Source: Clostridia bacterium (GTDB lineage Bacteria; Bacillota; Clostridia; Oscillospirales; Acutalibacteraceae). From it: DNA of 64,000 nt. The stretch lies in contig JAFRQM010000016.1 in NCBI GenBank assembly GCA_017428625.1, forward strand, positions 1-64,000, given 5' to 3'. Shown here in pieces: positions 58,669-64,000 of the stretch (position 1 is the stretch's first letter; every line of letters starts with the position of its first letter). The notes beneath the pieces were generated by a model. It was not told the DNA's origin and ran no database searches. It saw nothing but the letters and a program-made list of their open reading frames with translations. Both the position numbers and the translations under genes were made by a program.

Positions 58669-60042
58669 TCAGACGCATCCGACATCCCTGCCGATGAGAT
58701 CATAATCGTTTACACCTATGACTTTGACCTGAACAAAGTCGCCGTTTTCATACTCATTGTCGGTGGTGAAAGTGATTTTGCCGTCGATTTCGGGGGCGTC
58801 CATATATGTTCTGCCGCTGTAACTGTCGGTGTAGGCGTCATAATCCTCGACAAGCACACGGAACACTCTGCCGATGCGTTCGGTGTTTTTGAGATGGACT
58901 ATTTCGAGCTGGTCGTTCATTATGATTTCGCCGCGGTCGATTTTGAGCTGTTCGTCAACCTGCCCCTCCATATCGCAGGCGGGAGTGCCCTCCTGAGGTG
59001 AAAAAGCGAAGCAGCCGAGGCGGTCAAACTCAACCTCATTTACAAACTCGGCAAGGTTTTCAAACTCTTTTTCGCCTTCGCCGGGGAAACCTACAATAAA
59101 GGTTGTGCGGATTACGCACTCGGGCAGAACGGTTCTGATTATTGTGATGAGCGCGGTGTATTCCTCCCTTGTGCCGCGGCGGTTCATCTTTTTGAGAATG
59201 CCGTTATCGGCGTGCTGCAAAGGAAGATCAATATAATTGAGCACCTTGGGCTGTTTTGACATAATATCAAGCAGTTCGTCGGTGATTTTGTCGGGGTAGC
59301 AGTAGAGCATTCTTATCCACTCGATGCCCTCGATTTCGCACAGTTTGTCAAGCAGTTCGGGCAGCGCAAGCCTGCCGTATAAATCAAAACCGTAATTGGT
59401 GGTGTCCTGCGCTATAAGAATAAGTTCCTTCGTGCCCGCTGCGGCGAGAGCCCGCGCCTCTTCAACGAGAGTTTCAAGCGGAACACTTCTGTAACTGCCC
59501 CTGATATAAGGAATTGTGCAATAGGAACAGCGGTTTGAACAGCCGTCGGCGATTTTGAGATATGACCAGTATTCGGGAGTTGTCAGCAGGCGCTCGCCCT
59601 CAAGCGGAAGACCGTTCACATCCGGGAATGAGCAGTATGCGGCACTGCCTTCATCCGCCTCATTTTCGGGGAGATTCTCACATTCGCCGCCGAGCAGGGA
59701 ATTGAGAATATCAACAATGCTGTTGTTCGCGCCTATGCCGACTGCAGCGTCTATTTCGGGGATTTCGTCAAGCACCTCTTTTTTATGGCGCTGTGCAAGA
59801 CAGCCCGTAACGACAATTTTGCCGACTAACCCCTCTTTTTTAAGTTCAACCATATCGAGTATGTTTTCGATTGCCTCTTCTTTAGCGGCATCAATGAAAC
59901 CGCAGGTGTTGATTATTACCGCCTCGACTCCGTCGTAAATATCGCCGATAACATAGCCCGCATTGTCAAGTAAAGCGAGCATTCTTTCGGCATCGACCTG
60001 GTTTTTGGGACAGCCGAGCGAAATCATTGAAATTTTGTGCAT
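58669..60042 (-). CDS. rimO: ribosomal protein S12 methylthiotransferase
   Basis: A 457-residue radical-SAM enzyme that adds a methylthio group to an Asp of S12. The N-terminal UPF0004 cluster Cys residues are in SLGCPKNQVD, INTCGFI and VTGCLAQ; the radical-SAM CxxxCxxC is CSNRCSYC; a TRAM domain forms the C-terminus. GGAGGAT stands before ATG 60042. Confidence 0.95.
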   Translation of the reverse strand: MHKISMISLGCPKNQVDAERMLALLDNAGYVIGDIYDGVEAVIINTCGFIDAAKEEAIENILDMVELKKEGLVGKIVVTGCLAQRHKKEVLDEIPEIDAAVGIGANNSIVDILNSLLGGECENLPENEADEGSAAYCSFPDVNGLPLEGERLLTTPEYWSYLKIADGCSNRCSYCTIPYIRGSYRSVPLETLVEEARALAAAGTKELILIAQDTTNYGFDLYGRLALPELLDKLCEIEGIEWIRMLYCYPDKITDELLDIMSKQPKVLNYIDLPLQHADNGILKKMNRRGTREEYTALITIIRTVLPECVIRTTFIVGFPGEGEKEFENLAEFVNEVEFDRLGCFAFSPQEGTPACDMEGQVDEQLKIDRGEIIMNDQLEIVHLKNTERIGRVFRVLVEDYDAYTDSYSGRTYMDAPEIDGKITFTTDNEYENGDFVQVKVIGVNDYDLIGRDVGCV

Positions 60043-60044
60043 AA

Positions 60045-60662
60045 TCAATCCTCCGGTGTTGAAATATCAACCTGCGCCATTGCAGAGCGGATATCCGAAT
60101 AGCCGTAACCCATTCTCTGCAGGGCGGCAAAGGTTTTTTTAATGCCTTTTTCAGTTGAAAGTTTACCCGAAAATTTTGTGTTCAACAGTTCTATAATACG
60201 CAAAATCGGCTCGTTGTCAATGCTTTGACAGACTTCATCAATAATATCACGGGCGATTCCCTTCTGATAAAGTTCGCTTTTTATGCGTCTTTCGGAATAG
60301 CCTTTGTTCTCGCAAAGACGGCCTGCGAGCGCGAAGGCGAAGGCTCTGTCGTCAATATAGCCTTTATTTTCAAGGTCATCGCAGACCTGCGAAGCGAAAA
60401 CGCGTTTGTGCCCTTTTGCAACAAGTTTGTTTTCAAGTTCTTTTTTGCCGTGGTCGCGCAGGGCAATAAGGCGCATTGCGCCGAGAAAAGCGGAGCGCAA
60501 ACACGCCGCCTCAATAAAAGCAGCCGCCTGCGCCCCCTCAATTTCATCGTTTTCTTTATAACCGCAGGTAAGAAGAAACTCCTCATCAACGGCGGCTATT
60601 GTTTGACCGTCGCCGAGAACGGTAACCTTTCCGCGCCCTCCGGTTTTAAAACTGATTTTCAT
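60045..60662 (-). CDS. recX: RecX-family RecA regulator
   Basis: A 205-residue helical protein of RecX type (KKELENKLVAKGH, LENKGYIDDRAFAFALA, YSERRIKSELYQKGI). RecX limits RecA filament growth. It starts 2 bases after recA and ends 2 bases before rimO, so the three are one operon. Confidence 0.92.
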   Translation of the reverse strand: MKISFKTGGRGKVTVLGDGQTIAAVDEEFLLTCGYKENDEIEGAQAAAFIEAACLRSAFLGAMRLIALRDHGKKELENKLVAKGHKRVFASQVCDDLENKGYIDDRAFAFALAGRLCENKGYSERRIKSELYQKGIARDIIDEVCQSIDNEPILRIIELLNTKFSGKLSTEKGIKKTFAALQRMGYGYSDIRSAMAQVDISTPED

Positions 60663-60664
60663 TA

Positions 60665-61777
60665 TTATTCGTCGTCATCAACCACTATGTCAAGTTTTGC
60701 TCTCGCAACTCTTTTGGTGGTGGGCTGTGCCTCGGGAACATCCTGCTCCGCATGGGGAACGGGCTGAGGCTTTTCTGCTCTCGCGGCTCGTTCGGCTTTG
60801 ATTGAGTCAAAGATTTTTGTTTCGATTTCTTCCGCGAGTTCGGGGTTGTCATAAAAAAGTTCTCTTGTTTTGTCTCTGCCCTGCCCCAGACGCATATCGC
60901 CGTAACTGAACCAGGCGCCGCTTTTTTGAAGGATGCCGAATTTTACGCCGAGGTCAACAAGTTCGCCCTGCTTTGAAATGCCCTTGCCGTAGAGGATGTC
61001 AAACTCCGCCTCTTTAAATGGAGGAGCAACTTTGTTTTTGACTACCTTACAGCGGGTGCGGTTGCCGATAATCTCGTTGCCGGGACCTTTAAGGCTCTCA
61101 ATTCTGCGAACATCAATACGGATTGACGAGAAGAATTTGAGCGCTCTGCCGCCGGTTGTAACTTCGGGATTACCGTAAATTACGCCGACTTTTTCACGAA
61201 GCTGATTTATGAAAATGAGAATTGTGTTTGATTTTGCCACTACGCCTGAAAGTTTGCGCAGCGCCTTTGACATAAGACGGGCGTGAACGCCTACCGACGA
61301 GTCGCCCATTTCGCCCTCGATTTCCGCCTTGGGAACAAGAGCCGCAACAGAGTCAACAACAATTACATCGAGAGCGCCGGAACGGATAAGCGCCTCGGCG
61401 ATTTCAAGCGCCTGCTCGCCGTCGTCGGGCTGGGAGACAAGGAGAGAGTCGATATCTACGCCGAGATTTGAGGCGTAGAGAGGGTCAAGCGCGTGCTCGG
61501 CATCAATGAACGCAGCGTCGCCGCCCGCTTTTTGCGCCTGAGCGATTACGGAAAGTGCCAGTGTGGTTTTGCCTGATGACTCGGGACCGTATATTTCAAC
61601 TATTCTGCCTCTGGGAAGACCGCCGATGCCGGTGGCTACATCAAGCCCGACCGAGCCGGTTGATATTGCCTCAACATTCATCGCCGTGTTTTCGCCCAAT
61701 CTCATAATTGAGCCTTTGCCGTATGTTTTTTCAATTTGTGCGAGCGCGGATTCAAGCGCCTTCTGTTTGTCTGCCAT
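60665..61777 (-). CDS. recA: recombinase A
   Basis: A 370-residue RecA with the Walker [10 protein letters not shown], Walker [11 protein letters not shown], and loop L2 region [17 protein letters not shown]. The C-terminus after residue ~325 is a Pro/Ala/charged tail ending in a run of acidic residues (VVDDDE). It drives recombination and triggers cleavage of LexA and of the prophage S24 repressor at 1477. GGAGGATAT precedes the ATG. Confidence 0.97.
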   Translation of the reverse strand: MADKQKALESALAQIEKTYGKGSIMRLGENTAMNVEAISTGSVGLDVATGIGGLPRGRIVEIYGPESSGKTTLALSVIAQAQKAGGDAAFIDAEHALDPLYASNLGVDIDSLLVSQPDDGEQALEIAEALIRSGALDVIVVDSVAALVPKAEIEGEMGDSSVGVHARLMSKALRKLSGVVAKSNTILIFINQLREKVGVIYGNPEVTTGGRALKFFSSIRIDVRRIESLKGPGNEIIGNRTRCKVVKNKVAPPFKEAEFDILYGKGISKQGELVDLGVKFGILQKSGAWFSYGDMRLGQGRDKTRELFYDNPELAEEIETKIFDSIKAERAARAEKPQPVPHAEQDVPEAQPTTKRVARAKLDIVVDDDE

Positions 61778-61802
61778 TTTATATCCTCCGAAAAATAATA
61801 GT

Positions 61803-61851
61803 CAAACAAATGTTCTATCGGTAGAATACACCATATCCGCAAAAAATGCAA
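61803..61851 (-). promoter_or_regulatory. recA promoter with LexA box
   Basis: Minus-strand -35 TTGCAT (61846-61851), 17-bp spacer, -10 TATTCT (61823-61828). GAACATTTGTTTG (minus, 61815-61803), next to the transcription start, is close to the Gram-positive LexA consensus GAACNNNNGTTC. Repression until DNA damage is expected. Confidence 0.75.
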
Positions 61852-61922
61852 TAGTAAATTTGAAATTTTTTTAATCTTTCGCGGCAATAATCCGGCAAAT
61901 TACAAAAAAATAAAAAAAACAC

Positions 61923-61951
61923 TTGCATTTTTCTTTTTTATCTGTTAATAT
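61923..61951 (+). promoter_or_regulatory. promoter of rpmB
   Basis: -35 TTGCAT 61923-61928, 17-bp spacer, -10 TAATAT 61946-61951; AAAGGAGG precedes the start. Confidence 0.7.
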
Positions 61952-61989
61952 GTCTTTCGCTATTGAGAAAATAAAAGGAGGTGTGGCAC

Positions 61990-62178
61990 ATGGCAAAATG
62001 TGAATTTTGCGGCAAGGATGTGTCCTTCGGAATTAAGGTATCTCACTCACACAGACGCTCCAACAGAACATGGAAGCCCAATGTTAAAAGAGTTAAGGCC
62101 ATCGTAAACGGTTCTCCCAGAAGAGTTTACGCCTGCACGCGCTGCCTTCGTTCAGGCAAGGTAACACGCGCGGTTTAA
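61990..62178 (+). CDS. rpmB: 50S ribosomal protein L28, zinc-binding form
   Basis: A 62-residue L28 starting MAKCEFCGKDVSFGIKVSHS. It carries two CxxC pairs (CEFC and CTRC), which is the zinc-binding form; many bacteria also have a Cys-free copy under zinc control. ATG 61990 is used, since the earlier in-frame ATG overlaps the GGAGG site. Confidence 0.96.
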   Translation: MAKCEFCGKDVSFGIKVSHSHRRSNRTWKPNVKRVKAIVNGSPRRVYACTRCLRSGKVTRAV

Positions 62179-62196
62179 TTTAAAATGACACATCCC

Positions 62197-62229
62197 CAGG
62201 GGATCGCTTCGGCGGTCCCCTGTTTATTT
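62197..62229 (+). terminator. terminator after rpmB
   Basis: CAGGGGA (62197-62203) pairs with TCCCCTG (62216-62222), then TTTATTTG. Confidence 0.75.
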
Positions 62230-62333
62230 GTTACGGCAAGTCGGAAAATTTAAAATTTCTCTTTTATTTGCAGATAATAAATGTTATTATAATTTACGGG
62301 CGATTGCCTTATAAAACTATTTGGGGGTCAGTT

Positions 62334-63662
62334 ATGAAAATTACGTTTATGGGTGCGGGAAGCACGGTGTTTGCGCGAAATGTTATAGGCGACTGTATGT
62401 GCAGCGAGGCGCTTCGCGACAGTGTGTTTGCGCTTTATGACATTGACGGTCAGAGGCTTGAAGAAAGCAGAGTTATTCTTGAGGCGATGCGTCAGACAAA
62501 GGGCGGTTACGGAAAAATCGAGTGTTACCTCGGTGTTGAAAACCGCAAAGAGGCTCTCCGGGGCGCATCGTTTGTTGTCAACGCCATACAGGTAGGTCTT
62601 TATGACCCCTGCACCATTATTGATTTTGAGGTTCCCAAAAAATACGGTCTGCGCCAGACAATAGCGGACACGCTCGGCATTGGCGGAATTATGCGCTCAC
62701 TGCGCACAATACCCGTGCTTGAGGATTTCGCCCGCGACATGGAAGAAGTATGCCCTGACGCGCTGTTTCTCAACTACACCAATCCCATGGCTATGCTTTC
62801 GGGCTATATGCAGAGATACACGGGGATAAAAACAGTCGGTTTGTGCCACTCGGTTCAGGTATGCGGAGAGTCGCTTCTCAACGAAGTGGATATGAAAGAC
62901 AGAATCGAAGGCAAAAAGGAACTTATCGCGGGCATAAACCACATGGCGTGGCTGCTTGAAATCAGAGATAAAGACGGCAATGACCTCTACCCCGAAATCA
63001 AGCGCAGGCTTGAGGCTGTGAATTATAAACTCGACGACCCCGAATGTTCAAACAAGGTTCGTCTTGAATATATACGCAACTTCGGCTACTACTGCACCGA
63101 GAGCAGCGAGCACAACGCGGAATATAATATGTTTTATATAAAAAGCAAATACCCCGAACTTATTGAAAAATACAACATTCCTCTTGATGAGTACCCGCGC
63201 CGCTGCGTTCACCAGATTGACGCGTGGAAAAATGAATACGCCGAAATGCTTGAAAACGGCGTAAAGGAACACGAGCGCTCAAACGAATACGCCTCACGCA
63301 TTATGGAGGCTGTTTTTACCTCAACCCCATATCAGATAGGCGGAAATGTGCTCAACACAGACCATCTTATTACCAACCTTCCCGCGGAGGCGTGCGTTGA
63401 GGTGCCCTGCCTTGTAAACGGCTACGGAATAAATCCCTGCCATGTGGGTCCGCTTCCCGTTCAGTGCGCGGCTATGAATATGACGAACATCAATGTTCAG
63501 CTGCTAACAATTGAGGCGGCTCACACACGCAAAAAAGAGCATATTTACCAGGCGGCGATGCTTGACCCGCACACGGGCAGCGAACTTGACATTGACACAA
63601 TAAAGAAGATGGTTGACAGCCTCATTGAGGCTCACGGCGACTATCTGCCGAAATACAACTGA
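62334..63662 (+). CDS. GH4 glycosidase, alpha-galactosidase/alpha-glucosidase-type
   Basis: A 442-residue NAD+- and metal-dependent GH4 enzyme. The Rossmann motif is ITFMGAGSTVFARN, the metal/substrate motifs are FLNYTNPMAM, GLCHSVQ (Cys ligand) and GINHMAW (His ligand). CHS is typical of the alpha-glycosidase (MelA/AglA) branch, unlike the branch of the GH4 at 8880. ATG 62334 has GGGGG upstream; a TATAAT (62288-62293) is a likely -10. It is followed 22 bases later by a GH29 gene, so both act on imported oligosaccharides. Confidence 0.88.
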   Translation: MKITFMGAGSTVFARNVIGDCMCSEALRDSVFALYDIDGQRLEESRVILEAMRQTKGGYGKIECYLGVENRKEALRGASFVVNAIQVGLYDPCTIIDFEVPKKYGLRQTIADTLGIGGIMRSLRTIPVLEDFARDMEEVCPDALFLNYTNPMAMLSGYMQRYTGIKTVGLCHSVQVCGESLLNEVDMKDRIEGKKELIAGINHMAWLLEIRDKDGNDLYPEIKRRLEAVNYKLDDPECSNKVRLEYIRNFGYYCTESSEHNAEYNMFYIKSKYPELIEKYNIPLDEYPRRCVHQIDAWKNEYAEMLENGVKEHERSNEYASRIMEAVFTSTPYQIGGNVLNTDHLITNLPAEACVEVPCLVNGYGINPCHVGPLPVQCAAMNMTNINVQLLTIEAAHTRKKEHIYQAAMLDPHTGSELDIDTIKKMVDSLIEAHGDYLPKYN

Positions 63663-63684
63663 TTGACAAAGCGGGGTGTGTTTT

Positions 63685-64000
63685 ATGTATGAAAACAACT
63701 GGGAATCTTTAAACAAAAGACCTGTTCCGCAGTGGTTTGCGGACGCGAAATTCGGCATTTTCATCCACTGGGGGCTATACTCGGTGCCCGCTTTTTCGAG
63801 GAAGCACGACCTTGCGGAGTGGTACCGCAAGCACCTTGAAAACCCTGAGTTGCCTACTCTTGATTTTCACAAAAGGGTTTACGGTGAAAACTTCAAGTAT
63901 GAAGATTTTGTTCAATATTTCAAGGCTGAACTTTTTGACGCGAAAAAGTGGGCCGAACTGTTCAAAAAAAGCGGCGCAAAATATATGAACCTTGTTTCAA
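63685..64000 (+). CDS. GH29 alpha-L-fucosidase, N-terminal part
   Basis: The first ~105 residues of a GH29 enzyme, cut by the window edge. The family opening WFADAKFGIFIHWGLYSVPA and the later KSGAKYMNLV strand are clear. There is no signal peptide, so it would act inside the cell on fucosylated oligosaccharides. The catalytic Asp lies beyond the visible part. GCGGGG precedes the ATG. Same operon as the GH4 gene. Confidence 0.9.
   Translation, partial: MYENNWESLNKRPVPQWFADAKFGIFIHWGLYSVPAFSRKHDLAEWYRKHLENPELPTLDFHKRVYGENFKYEDFVQYFKAELFDAKKWAELFKKSGAKYMNLVS

Overview
The window looks like a chromosome segment of an anaerobic gut Firmicute, probably class Clostridia near Oscillospirales/Ruminococcaceae. 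This is inferred from gene content, not from a database match. Supporting signs are a Cys4 (zinc-type) ribosomal protein L28, a short ProRS paired with a separate ProX/PrdX-type editing protein, a PyrR-type attenuator, a tRNA-Cys T-box, a Gram-positive LexA-type box, a K+-dependent membrane pyrophosphatase, and many intracellular glycosidases. GC content is moderate. Promoters are very regular: TTGNNN, usually a 17-bp spacer, then TATAAT-like.

Layout. 1-3260 is the right end of an integrated prophage or integrative element that runs off the left edge. It holds a leftward early operon (Cro-like regulator, GIY-YIG nuclease, small protein, repeat-bearing DUF7666-like protein), a divergent S24-type repressor and a tyrosine integrase. 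3270-4080 holds two unrecognised small genes behind a promoter with phased direct repeats. 4279-6372 is a membrane pyrophosphatase. 6441-16533 is a divergent sugar-use cluster: GH4, PfkB kinase and an unknown protein leftward; a LOR/SDH-family enzyme, two GH30 enzymes and an MFS transporter rightward. 16591-25160 carries a solute-binding lipoprotein, RluA, HAD, ProX-like, SGNH esterase, a shikimate-kinase-like protein, a UDP-galactopyranose-mutase-like flavoprotein and a large membrane protein.

25161-29122 contains a candidate small RNA, rpsT, a 53-residue membrane protein, acpP, proS and nagA. 29123-36618 has a flavoprotein/2Fe-2S reductase pair, HAD, a cysteine-cluster protein, and two YhhN (lysoplasmalogenase) paralogues flanking a membrane-embedded M28 peptidase. 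36850-38058 is an EPSP-synthase-like gene. 38107-46994 is a complete leftward pyrimidine operon (pyrC-carB-pyrK-pyrD-pyrF-pyrE-pyrB-pyrI) behind a PyrR attenuator; carA is absent. 47031-51296 pairs a GH38 alpha-mannosidase with a propeller/toroid protein. The remainder is housekeeping: tsf, rpsB, a T-box-controlled cysE-cysS unit, pgsA, rimO, recX, recA, rpmB, then a second glycosidase unit (GH4, GH29) cut by the right edge.

The observations most worth following are: (i) the EPSP-synthase-like and shikimate-kinase-like proteins, which both lack residues that contact shikimate-type substrates; (ii) a candidate small RNA at about 25237-25337 behind three exact 11-bp-phased TTGTAA repeats; (iii) an archaeal/cyanobacterial-type ornithine cyclodeaminase-like enzyme heading a glycan operon; (iv) the paired YhhN genes around a membrane M28 peptidase; and (v) a palindrome inside the acpP promoter. 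I saw no CRISPR array, tRNA, rRNA or insertion sequence.
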